A stretch of DNA of 12,301 nucleotides. Origin: Chitinivibrio sp051745065. GTDB lineage: Bacteria; Fibrobacterota; Chitinivibrionia; Chitinivibrionales; Chitinivibrionaceae. Made by a program: the position numbers and the translations under genes. Shown piece after piece: positions 1 through 5,985 of the stretch. How positions within the stretch are numbered: the stretch's first letter is position 1; each line of letters begins with the position of its first letter. The stretch is taken from NCBI GenBank assembly GCA_051745065.1, contig JBNJDQ010000068.1:1-12301 (forward strand), in the 5' to 3' direction. The notes beneath the pieces were generated by a model. The model searched no databases. It was given only the letters and a program-made list of their open reading frames with translations, and was not told where the DNA came from.

Positions 1-1
1 T

Positions 2-124
2 ATTGAAAGATATTTCAAGGATCTTTCAACACAGAGGTTCTGCAGACAAGTCCGGGTCGACACCGTTTGCGGTGGTTGTTCCAAAGAATATTGCAAATCG
101 CAGGAGGTTGCATTCGTAATGTGA
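2..124 (+). CDS. possible C-terminal end of an upstream gene (partial)
   Basis: Frame 2 is open from the left edge to a TGA at 122-124, giving 40 residues with a cysteine-rich tail (VCGGCSKEYC around residues 23-32) that could be part of a metal-binding knuckle. No start lies in the window, so this would be the end of a gene that begins outside. A second frame, 3-119, is open for 38 codons and also looks protein-like, so neither choice is secure. I do not recognise a family. It is listed because something must occupy this edge and an inverted repeat follows shortly after. Confidence 0.25.
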   Translation: MERYFKDLSTQRFCRQVRVDTVCGGCSKEYCKSQEVAFVM

Positions 125-140
125 GATGTATTTCATAATT

Positions 141-176
141 TCCGTAAGGAGCAAATACAAAAGACAAACTTACGGA
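141..176. repeat. perfect 8-bp inverted repeat with 20-nt spacer
   Basis: TCCGTAAG at 141-148 is exactly complementary to CTTACGGA at 169-176. No U-run follows the right arm, so it is a poor intrinsic terminator. It sits just upstream of the candidate promoter at 191, where it could be a regulator binding site or the 3' end structure of the preceding transcript. The function is unknown. Confidence 0.4.
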
Positions 177-190
177 GCATGTAATCTTAT

Positions 191-220
191 TTGACAGGGC
201 ATATGAAATGGAACTATTTT
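191..220 (+). promoter_or_regulatory. sigma-70-type promoter for the lipoprotein gene at 297
   Basis: An exact -35 TTGACA (191-196), an 18-bp spacer and a 4/6 -10 TATTTT (215-220) predict a start near 227 and a leader of about 70 bases. AGGAG at 286-290, six bases before the ATG at 297, is the ribosome binding site. The -35 is perfect; the -10 is only moderate. Confidence 0.45.
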
Positions 221-296
221 GATTTGGACGATTGGTTTGTCATACCGGTGGTAATACAGAGTCACTGGCCACGCACGTTTAATAGAGGAGCGACCC

Positions 297-1844
297 ATGA
301 AGAAACCGGTCCTTTCAACAGCAATCATGTCCTGTGCCCTTATACTTGTCACATGTTTTGACACACCCACTGGCAGCGATGATGACACAGATTCCAATAC
401 GGAAAGTTCGATCAACAGCACGACAGTTCTATCAGATACAAACAGGATATCCAGAACAGATACAGCGTGGTATGAGATACGGGCGGAACGGGGCCATTCA
501 TATCTCATTATTACCGATAGCCACCACGATAATTTTGCCATGGGAACTACCCTGATTACCCCCAATGGCGATACCGTAAAGAATGACTGTTTCAGGGCTG
601 ATACCGATGGTATCTATCAAATCGGCTTGTCTGTTGCCCATACATTTCACAATTATTCCGGGCCTTTTCAATTCACGATATTTGTAAATAAATATGCACC
701 CACACCATCCACCTTTTCGGGAAAATGGTTACTCGTAAAAGAAGTTAACACTGCTTTTGGAGCCAGATCTGAAATAGCCTATTCTCCTTCAAAAGCGCTG
801 TCATTAATTGAATTCAGAAATGATTCACTTACAGAGTACAGGTTCGGTACTTACAACGACTCTGTATACCACACCACCAATCTCTTTGCCGGCACCTGGA
901 AAAGCAATGCAGAGTACAACATGTCAGAAAACAAACTTACGTTTCACTCCGGCAATGATTACGGCAGTTATTCTGAAGTCTATGAAAAATATACCGGATC
1001 CGTCAATGACCTGATGTGGGCAAACAAAAACTGCAAAGCTCCTGCAGAATTCATCGGAACGTGGTATCTCTCTTACGAAAAAAGGAAATGGAGAGAATCC
1101 TGGAATGAAGACGGGATAATTGGCGAAGAAACAGAAGACTTTCGGGAGAAAAAATATAATTCAGGAGCAGAGTCCGGAGTCATCTATACCATAACATCCG
1201 ATTCCGTAACAATATACAGCAGAGGCAGAGACTGGACGTTAGAAATCGGAACATATCCTGCTGGTGAATTCGTCCCGTTTTTTGATCAATCCACAGTGAA
1301 GGGTTCCCGTTTTACATCTGAAGAATGCGATGCTTACATTTGGACAAATGATTACGGTCTTCAGGAATTTGAAATCCACAAGGAGATTCGAACATTTTCA
1401 GAATACGCCGGTCCGCTTCCCCCGGCCGAATGGAATGAGGTTCCACTCCCGAGCGATTATACCGACATGCAAACCGGCCATGAATACTCAGGCACTCTCC
1501 ATGCCGATGACTCTCTGTGGTTCAGAATTCCCGTTTTAACGGGCAGGAACTACCATTTCACAGTGACATCCGGTAATTTTGATACCTACCTGAGTATGAT
1601 TTCACAGGAAAAAACACTGCAGGGCAGCGATGATAACAGTGGGGATGATCTGCTTTCACGGTTGGAGTTCACTGCTGATCTGGATGGGTTTCACTATGTC
1701 CTTTTAACAGGTATCTCAACAAGCACTGAAGAAGATTTTACCGTCGCATACTCCGAACGATCTACCTCCTCAGCCAGTTCTCCCAGCAAATCACCGAATG
1801 CCCCTCAACCAAAAGACCTGGCGACGAAACCGGTACGGAGATGA
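297..1844 (+). CDS. secreted lipoprotein with PPC-like and lipocalin-like domains
   Basis: This is a 515-residue protein of unknown function. Residues 1-19 form a lipoprotein-like signal with a candidate lipidated Cys20 (LVTC; Thr at -1 is unusual). A Ser/Thr/Asp-rich linker follows to about 45. Residues about 45-132 resemble a bacterial pre-peptidase C-terminal (PPC) beta-sandwich. About 395-486 match that fold better, with the SDDNSGD...SRLEFTADLDGFHYVLLTG pattern (split here by the dots). In between are two beta-rich units starting FSGKWLLVKE (140) and FIGTWYLSYE (252), whose GxW openings recall lipocalin-like domains. The tail is Ser/Pro-rich and basic. AGGAG six bases upstream supports the ATG at 297. 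The gene stands alone and converges on pgi. The domain assignments are by eye; no catalytic site is visible, so binding or surface adhesion is only a guess. Confidence 0.85.
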   Translation: MKKPVLSTAIMSCALILVTCFDTPTGSDDDTDSNTESSINSTTVLSDTNRISRTDTAWYEIRAERGHSYLIITDSHHDNFAMGTTLITPNGDTVKNDCFRADTDGIYQIGLSVAHTFHNYSGPFQFTIFVNKYAPTPSTFSGKWLLVKEVNTAFGARSEIAYSPSKALSLIEFRNDSLTEYRFGTYNDSVYHTTNLFAGTWKSNAEYNMSENKLTFHSGNDYGSYSEVYEKYTGSVNDLMWANKNCKAPAEFIGTWYLSYEKRKWRESWNEDGIIGEETEDFREKKYNSGAESGVIYTITSDSVTIYSRGRDWTLEIGTYPAGEFVPFFDQSTVKGSRFTSEECDAYIWTNDYGLQEFEIHKEIRTFSEYAGPLPPAEWNEVPLPSDYTDMQTGHEYSGTLHADDSLWFRIPVLTGRNYHFTVTSGNFDTYLSMISQEKTLQGSDDNSGDDLLSRLEFTADLDGFHYVLLTGISTSTEEDFTVAYSERSTSSASSPSKSPNAPQPKDLATKPVRR

Positions 1845-1911
1845 GGTTATTCGCCGTGGTGAAGGCAAATCACAGCCATGACATTGCTGTTCCCAAGCCA
1901 TGAACGCCAAC

Positions 1912-1941
1912 AAAAAAAGCTGTCCCACAGAATGAGACAGC
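1912..1941 (-). terminator. rho-independent terminator of pgi
   Basis: Read on the - strand, GCTGTCTC (1941-1934), a 7-nt loop and GGGACAGC (1926-1919) form an 8-bp stem with one G-U pair. Seven Ts follow (1918-1912). It lies 37 bases after the pgi stop. On the + strand the hairpin lacks a U-run, so it serves only pgi. Confidence 0.8.
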
Positions 1942-1977
1942 CGTCGTATCAATTTCTCCCGTTCACAGGAGCGGCGA

Positions 1978-3306
1978 TTAGAGTTTGGAAAGAATATCCT
2001 CTTTCATATCCTCAAAGCCGGGTTTATCCAGAAGTGCAAACATATTCTTCTTATATGCCTCCACCCCGGGCTGGTTGAAGGGGTTCACCCGCAGGAGATA
2101 TGCTGAATAGGCACAACTCTTCTCAAAAAAGTAGTACAGCTGCCCCAGCGCATCGGCGGAGCGCTCTTCCACCATGACCGTTGCCACGGGAACACCACCG
2201 TCCTTATGTGCTGCCAGAGTCCCCTGATAGGCCTTTTCATTCACCTCTTCAAAACTCTTACCAACCAGATAATCAAGGTTATCCGCATTATCCTCAAACT
2301 GAGGAATACTCACGCTCGCACGGGTATTTTTAACGCAGAGGAACGTTTCGAAGATGTTACGAATTCCCTCCTGCATCCACTGTCCCATGGAGTGCAGGTC
2401 CGTGGTGTACACAGCGGATGCCGGAAAAAGCCCCGTGCGGTCTTTGCCTTCAGACTCACCGAAAAGCTGCTTCCACCACTCGTTAATGTACTGAAACTGT
2501 GGCTGAAAGGCCGCCATCATCTCCGTGGTTTTGCCTTCACGCAGCATGATGTTGCGGTTCACCGCATAGCGGGCGGCAATATTGGATTCCAGCGAAGCAC
2601 CGCGGCAGTATGAAACAGCCTTTTGCGCCCCCTGTACAAGCTCTTTCACGGAGATACCCGCCACAGCAATGGGCAGAAGCCCCACGGGAGTCAGTACGGA
2701 AAAACGCCCCCCCACATTTCCGGGAATACTGTAGGTATGATATCCTTTTTGTGTTGCCAGCTGACGCAGAGCCCCTTTTTCCGGATCTGTGGTGGCAATA
2801 ATCCGCTGCGCAGCCTCTTCCTGACCGTATTTCTCCTCCATCCAGCGGCGAAGCACCCGGAAGGTGATCCCCGGCTCCGTAGTGGTACCGGATTTCGAAA
2901 TAACATTGACCACAACATCTTTGCCCTCGATATGCGCCAAAAGATCCGCCAGGTAGTCGGAGTTCACCTGATGTCCGGCAAAAAGCACCTGAGGCTTTCT
3001 GTTCTCTGTAAAGGTTGTGGAGAGGAACTCAATGGCCGATTTTGCCCCGAGATAAGATCCGCCGATACCCACAGCAATGAAAACATCGCATTTTTCCCGC
3101 ACCTCATCGGCTTTCGCCTGCAGTGCGTTAAGGGCCGCTTCGGACTGTTCTTCCGGCAGTTCCAGCCATCCAAGAAAATCATTTCCCAAACCGCTTTTAC
3201 TGTCAATCATATCATCAACAGCATTCACCTGTTCTGTAAAGGCAGCCCGCATCTGATCAGTGACTGATCCCTGCAGGGTGCTGTCATCATAAAAGACCTT
3301 CTGCAT
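1978..3306 (-). CDS. pgi: glucose-6-phosphate isomerase
   Basis: A 442-residue cytoplasmic enzyme that interconverts glucose 6-phosphate and fructose 6-phosphate in glycolysis and gluconeogenesis. It has the short form typical of Bacillus/Clostridium-type PGIs (about 450 residues) rather than the 550-residue E. coli form. Visible motifs are GIGGSYLGAK (80-89), the phosphate-binding SKSGTTTEP (137-145), GGRFSVLTPVGLLP (199-212, with the conserved Arg201), FGESEGKD (282-289) containing the catalytic-type Glu, DLHSMGQ with His305, and the C-terminal VEAYKK (415-420) carrying the substrate-site Lys. The start at 3306 is chosen because AGAAGGA lies six bases upstream. An in-frame extension to 3396 has no ribosome binding site and no family similarity. 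It is monocistronic with its own terminator. Confidence 0.96.
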   Translation of the reverse strand: MQKVFYDDSTLQGSVTDQMRAAFTEQVNAVDDMIDSKSGLGNDFLGWLELPEEQSEAALNALQAKADEVREKCDVFIAVGIGGSYLGAKSAIEFLSTTFTENRKPQVLFAGHQVNSDYLADLLAHIEGKDVVVNVISKSGTTTEPGITFRVLRRWMEEKYGQEEAAQRIIATTDPEKGALRQLATQKGYHTYSIPGNVGGRFSVLTPVGLLPIAVAGISVKELVQGAQKAVSYCRGASLESNIAARYAVNRNIMLREGKTTEMMAAFQPQFQYINEWWKQLFGESEGKDRTGLFPASAVYTTDLHSMGQWMQEGIRNIFETFLCVKNTRASVSIPQFEDNADNLDYLVGKSFEEVNEKAYQGTLAAHKDGGVPVATVMVEERSADALGQLYYFFEKSCAYSAYLLRVNPFNQPGVEAYKKNMFALLDKPGFEDMKEDILSKL

Positions 3307-3336
3307 AATCCATCCTTCTTCAAAGTTTTGTCCCAA

Positions 3337-3364
3337 AATATAATTTCTGCACGGAGCCGTCGAA
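3337..3364 (-). promoter_or_regulatory. candidate pgi promoter
   Basis: On the - strand, -10 TATATT (3342-3337) is a 5/6 match. The -35 at 3364-3359 (TTCGAC, 16-bp spacer) is poor. The predicted leader is about 25 bases, ending with the AAGGA ribosome binding site before the ATG at 3306. Confidence 0.3.
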
Positions 3365-3424
3365 AAAGACAGTTCATCCGCAGTGAATAAATCCAACTGT
3401 CAGTATTTACTGCAGATTTACACC

Positions 3425-3436
3425 GGGTATATACCC
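3425..3436. promoter_or_regulatory. 12-bp perfect palindrome, possible operator
   Basis: GGGTATATACCC is its own reverse complement over all 12 bases. It lies between the pgi promoter candidate (3337-3364) and the + strand promoter (3498-3526), a typical place for a dimeric regulator site serving divergent transcripts. No regulator is identified. Confidence 0.35.
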
Positions 3437-3497
3437 ATAATACCTTCAGAAAACACGCATTCTTTTGTGCAGCTCATACTTTCCGGGTCAGGCAAAA

Positions 3498-3526
3498 TTA
3501 ACATTTTAAAGCCGATCTTTTACAAT
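3498..3526 (+). promoter_or_regulatory. sigma-70-type promoter of the candidate small RNA
   Basis: TTAACA (3498-3503, 5/6) and TACAAT (3521-3526, 5/6) are separated by the optimal 17 bp. The predicted start is near 3533. No credible coding sequence follows before the terminator at 3645-3676. This is one of the best promoter matches in the window. Confidence 0.5.
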
Positions 3527-3615
3527 CTTCAGAAAAATGAGCCTACCTCAGGTTATTTCAGCAAATCCGGGCAGAAATATTTATACTATGAGCATCCTCT
3601 TTAATTTGACCTTGC

Positions 3616-3643
3616 AAAAAGGCTTTACCTCCTTTAAGCCTTT
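3616..3643 (-). terminator. possible terminator of the sigma-lipoprotein-pgsA transcript
   Basis: On the - strand, AAAGGCTT (3643-3636), a 10-nt loop and AAGCCTTT (3625-3618) end in a run of five Ts (3620-3616), three of which are in the stem. It starts 28 bases after the pgsA stop, behind the 10-bp hairpin at 3645-3668. The loop carries AAGGAGGT, a consensus ribosome binding site, but no sensible gene follows it. Confidence 0.4.
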
Positions 3644-3644
3644 C

Positions 3645-3676
3645 AGTGCTCTGCTTCGGCAGGGCACTTTTTATTT
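3645..3676 (+). terminator. strong rho-independent terminator, + strand
   Basis: AGTGCTCTGC (3645-3654), tetraloop TTCG, and GCAGGGCACT (3659-3668) form a 10-bp stem with one G-U pair, followed by TTTT-A-TTT. The C(UUCG)G loop exists only when read on the + strand, which marks this as the functional direction. Its T-tract overlaps the pgsA stop codon on the other strand. With pgi and pgsA both on the - strand, it implies a + strand transcript from the gap. Confidence 0.65.
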
Positions 3677-4273
3677 CCCCAGCTCCTCTGCAACAGCGGG
3701 AAAATAGTAGACACTGTAATGCGCCAGAGTTATAAGAGTAATCAGAATAAGATACCCTTCGACACCGTATATAACGGAGAGAGGCGGCACGGGCAGGGTG
3801 GATGTATCCGGCAGGGCAAGGAAATAATAGATAATCAGAGTGGCGGGAAAGGACGTGGCCGTACGGAGTTTGCCCCACAGGGTTGCTTTTGCAGACATTC
3901 CGCACCGGCTGCCCACCATGCGCAGAAACGTAACCAGTTGATCCCGAACAGCAAAAACCACCGTCAAAATCGTCAGGACCGCCGTATGCACCGGCGTCGG
4001 AGACAGAGCGGAAAGGTAAATCAACAGGGGCAGTACCCCCATAAAGAAGAGTTTATCCAGCATGGGGTCGGCATGGGCACCAAATTCCGTCTGCACCTGA
4101 AAGCGCCGGGCAAGCCAGCCGTCCAGAAGATCCGTCAGACTGCAGAGAACCATAAGAACAAGGGAGCTGAAGAAGATTGCCGGCGTGGGAGAACCGAAAC
4201 AGATGTTGAGCAACACCACCGCAATGATCAGGGGCAGGCGCAGAAATGTGAGAATATTTACGAAGATCTTCAT
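3671..4273 (-). CDS. pgsA: CDP-diacylglycerol--glycerol-3-phosphate 3-phosphatidyltransferase
   Basis: A 200-residue integral membrane enzyme of the CDP-alcohol phosphatidyltransferase family. PgsA makes phosphatidylglycerol phosphate from CDP-diacylglycerol and glycerol 3-phosphate at the inner membrane. The complete family signature D-x2-DG-x2-AR-x8-G-x3-D-x3-D is present: Asp48, Asp51, Gly52, Ala55, Arg56, Gly65, Asp69, Asp73. The N-terminal NILTFLRLPL and the later AKATLWGKLRTAT segment match the PgsA branch better than the phosphatidylserine or choline branches. Several hydrophobic helices (about 11-27, 31-50, 75-90, 96-110, 143-155, 170-190) are visible, and the length is usual. Its ATG overlaps the TGA of the upstream lipoprotein gene (ATGA), so the two are translationally coupled. 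Assignment within the family is by motif only. Confidence 0.88.
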   Translation of the reverse strand: MKIFVNILTFLRLPLIIAVVLLNICFGSPTPAIFFSSLVLMVLCSLTDLLDGWLARRFQVQTEFGAHADPMLDKLFFMGVLPLLIYLSALSPTPVHTAVLTILTVVFAVRDQLVTFLRMVGSRCGMSAKATLWGKLRTATSFPATLIIYYFLALPDTSTLPVPPLSVIYGVEGYLILITLITLAHYSVYYFPAVAEELGK

Positions 4274-4863
4274 TGGGCATCTCCTCCGTCACAAGCACGG
4301 CGTACATCAGCGATAAAATCCAGATTGTTCTCTATTGCCTGTTCACGTTTTTTAGACGGAGCATCCAAATTGAGGCTGCGGGCCAGGTCAAGACTGAGCT
4401 GTGCGCGCTCAAGGAGATGAAACTCTTCCTGCAAGCGGGCGGAATCGGCTGACGCAGCGCCGGAATACCCCGTTTCCCGGGAGAACCATGAAATCAGGTT
4501 TTTTGCCGCATTATTAAACTGCCAGGAAGCAATTCCCGGACGGGATACCGCAAGCATTGCCTCGCCGGCGCAGAGTCGTTTGCGATATGCCCTGTAATAG
4601 CTGTTGGAATCTTCAGCAGCCATGGCCTGACTGCGAACATCCTTATACAGACTCCATGCGTCTTTGTCCGAAAGAGTATCCATGAGCGTATCCCAGGAAT
4701 ACACGTAGGTATCGGGAGCCTCATGCAGATCAAAGCTGTCACGGCTTGATGCAGACGTATCCACAGACGAATCAGAAACATCCGTTTCTTCAGAATTACT
4801 GTCGGAATCAGAGCAGCCCGACATACACAGTAACAGAGCAAAAACGGTAATGAGCAGTCGCAT
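4270..4863 (-). CDS. small lipoprotein of unknown function
   Basis: A 197-residue exported lipoprotein: signal residues 1-16 with a good lipobox MSGC (Cys17), then a Ser/Asp/Glu-rich disordered linker (18-47). The mature domain is mostly helical and charged (about 54-190), with an LxxAxxSLxLA-type helix near 150-165. I do not recognise the family. It lies between a primary-type sigma gene (60 bases upstream) and pgsA (4-base overlap downstream), which suggests one operon and envelope housekeeping. GGAGG at 4872-4868, four bases before the ATG, fixes the start. That site can pair with CCTCCGG upstream (see the hairpin at 4868-4912), so translation may be controlled. Confidence 0.85.
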   Translation of the reverse strand: MRLLITVFALLLCMSGCSDSDSNSEETDVSDSSVDTSASSRDSFDLHEAPDTYVYSWDTLMDTLSDKDAWSLYKDVRSQAMAAEDSNSYYRAYRKRLCAGEAMLAVSRPGIASWQFNNAAKNLISWFSRETGYSGAASADSARLQEEFHLLERAQLSLDLARSLNLDAPSKKREQAIENNLDFIADVRRACDGGDAQ

Positions 4864-4867
4864 AAAA

Positions 4868-4912
4868 CCTCCGGATTAAATCTGCCTGAAATATAGCTTA
4901 TTCAACCGGAGG
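4868..4912 (-). promoter_or_regulatory. inverted repeat that can mask the lipoprotein ribosome binding site
   Basis: On the - strand CCTCCGG (4912-4906) is exactly complementary to CCGGAGG (4874-4868), which contains the GGAGG ribosome binding site of the lipoprotein gene. The 31-nt loop also contains a -10-like TATATT. Pairing would block ribosome access. The structure has no U-run, so it is not an evident terminator for the sigma gene. Confidence 0.4.
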
Positions 4913-4923
4913 ATTAAAGACAC

Positions 4924-5790
4924 CTATGAAAAAAGAGCATTTTTAATAAGTTTCTGCGCTTTGCCGGAACGGCGGAGTTTCCGCAGAGCAGCATCCTTGA
5001 TCTGGCGAACACGCTCCCGGGTAATCTGCAGCTGCTGACCGATCTCCTCAAGGGTGTAATTGGTATCCTCGTTAATGCCGAAATACATGCAGACGACGTT
5101 CTGCTCACGCTCAGTCAGGCTCTCCAGAACCTTCTTTACCTCGCGGGTAATGGAGGAATCCATGGCGCGCTGATCCGTATCCTCAACATCATCATTTCCG
5201 ATAATATCGAAAAGGTTCCCTCCGTTCTCGTCTTTGATGGGAGCATCGAGAGAAGCATGACGGTTGCTGATCTTCAGGGTTGAGGTCACTTCGCGCTCGG
5301 ATATATCCAACTCTTTTGCAATTTCCTTGTCGTTGGGAAGACGGCGGTATTTCTGCTCCAGGCGAACCCGGGCTTTACCCACCTTATGAATGGTAGCCAC
5401 GCGGTTGAGGGGCACCTTGACAATGCGGGAATGATCTGCAAGACCCTGCAGAATGGCCTGACGAATCCACCACACTGCATAGGAAATAAACTTAAAATTC
5501 TTCTTTTCATCAAAGCGATATGCCGCTCGGATCAGCCCCAGATTACCTTCATTGATGAGATCTGCAAGGGGCATCCCCTGATTCTGGTAGTTGCGCGCAA
5601 CACTCACCACAAAACGAAGATTGGCCCGCACCAGTTTCTCCACAGCTTTTTTGTCTCCCTTGCGAATCTTGCGGGCGCATTCCTGCTCTTCTTTTTGTTT
5701 CAGAGACTCGTGCTTGGCAATATCTTTCAGATACAGACCAAGACTACCCTCTTCCACAAAAAACATGCTTTTATCGTTCTTCTTTGCCAT
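4924..5790 (-). CDS. rpoD: RNA polymerase primary-type sigma factor (sigma-70 family)
   Basis: A 288-residue sigma factor that directs RNA polymerase to -10/-35 promoters. Region 1.2 (about 16-48, GLYLKDIAKHESLKQKEEQE) is followed by region 2 (49-119) with the core-binding and -10 elements LADLINEGNLGLIRAAYRFD and FISYAVWWIRQAI. Region 3 spans about 127-205, and region 4 spans 222-280 with the -35 helix-turn-helix TLEEIGQQLQITRERVRQI. Region 1.1 and the non-conserved region are absent, as in short primary sigmas of Bacteroidetes/Chlorobi-like lineages, while the conserved core is complete. The start is uncertain: ATG at 5790 is used, but in-frame GTG (5796) and TTG (5799) lie just upstream, and no strong ribosome binding site favours any of them. 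It likely heads the operon with the lipoprotein and pgsA. An RpoS/RpoH-like role is less likely. Confidence 0.9.
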   Translation of the reverse strand: MAKKNDKSMFFVEEGSLGLYLKDIAKHESLKQKEEQECARKIRKGDKKAVEKLVRANLRFVVSVARNYQNQGMPLADLINEGNLGLIRAAYRFDEKKNFKFISYAVWWIRQAILQGLADHSRIVKVPLNRVATIHKVGKARVRLEQKYRRLPNDKEIAKELDISEREVTSTLKISNRHASLDAPIKDENGGNLFDIIGNDDVEDTDQRAMDSSITREVKKVLESLTEREQNVVCMYFGINEDTNYTLEEIGQQLQITRERVRQIKDAALRKLRRSGKAQKLIKNALFS

Positions 5791-5921
5791 ACTCACCAAC
5801 TGTATATTTGATTTTTTCCGCCAATTAATTCGGGGCAGCCGGCGTGACTGCCGCTCTCCGCCTGTTGTACCGGTTCAATCCCGACATGGTGCGGGTTTTT
5901 CCATTATTTTTTCAGCTTGGG

Positions 5922-5950
5922 AATATACATTACGCCGCCCGCTCATTCAA
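5922..5950 (-). promoter_or_regulatory. candidate promoter of the sigma factor gene
   Basis: On the - strand TTGAAT (5950-5945), a 17-bp spacer and TATATT (5927-5922, 5/6). The start would be near 5915, giving a leader of about 125 bases before the sigma ORF. The leader contains the short arms GGCAG...CTGCC and CCCG...CGGG. The same TTGAAT-17 layout recurs before secD. Confidence 0.4.
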
Positions 5951-5985
5951 GGGGCAGTACCAAGATAAACCCAGGTGCCTGAATC

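Larger units (their letters stand above)
3307..3532. other. non-coding stretch between pgi and the candidate sRNA
   Basis: No convincing gene lies here on either strand. It holds the pgi ribosome binding site (AAGGA, 3317-3313), a weak pgi promoter, an imperfect palindrome CAGTA-tt-TACTG (3401-3412), the perfect palindrome at 3425-3436 and the + strand promoter at 3498. It reads as a divergent control region. Confidence 0.5.
3533..3676 (+). ncRNA. candidate small regulatory RNA with anti-Shine-Dalgarno loop
   Basis: A transcript of about 140 nt is predicted from the promoter at 3498-3526 to the intrinsic terminator at 3645-3676. Visible elements are a TATTTC/GAAATA hairpin (3554-3559 with 3574-3579, 14-nt loop), a hairpin with 8-bp arms AAAGGCTT/AAGCCTTT (3618-3625 with 3636-3643) whose 10-nt loop reads TACCTCCTTT, and then the UUCG terminator hairpin. 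ACCTCCTTT in the loop equals the conserved anti-Shine-Dalgarno 3' end of 16S rRNA, so the loop could pair with ribosome binding sites. Further CCTC motifs occur near 3545 and 3595. A possible alternative -10 (TATACT, 3582-3587) would give an RNA of about 80 nt. I know of no named family; existence is inferred from promoter, structure and terminator. Confidence 0.4.

Noticed and set aside
2623..3267. 214-codon open frame on the + strand
   Set aside because: Fully antisense to pgi, no ribosome binding site, composition of a shadow frame.
3401..3412. CAGTA-tt-TACTG as a LexA-type SOS box
   Set aside because: Arm length and spacing do not match the known LexA consensus, and no SOS gene is adjacent.
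3383..3604. 73-codon open frame on the + strand before the UUCG terminator
   Set aside because: No ribosome binding site at its ATG, no recognisable protein character, and the best promoter lies inside it.
3719..4420. 233-codon open frame on the + strand
   Set aside because: Antisense to pgsA and the lipoprotein gene; the translation is low-complexity Arg/Gln/Lys-rich, typical of a shadow.
5866..5890. GGTTCAATCCC on the + strand resembles a tRNA T-loop
   Set aside because: Only three of five T-stem pairs form, and no matching acceptor or anticodon stem is found around it.
5879..5900. CCCG...CGGG followed by TTTTT on the + strand as a terminator
   Set aside because: The stem is only 4 bp and no + strand gene precedes it; it lies in the sigma gene leader.
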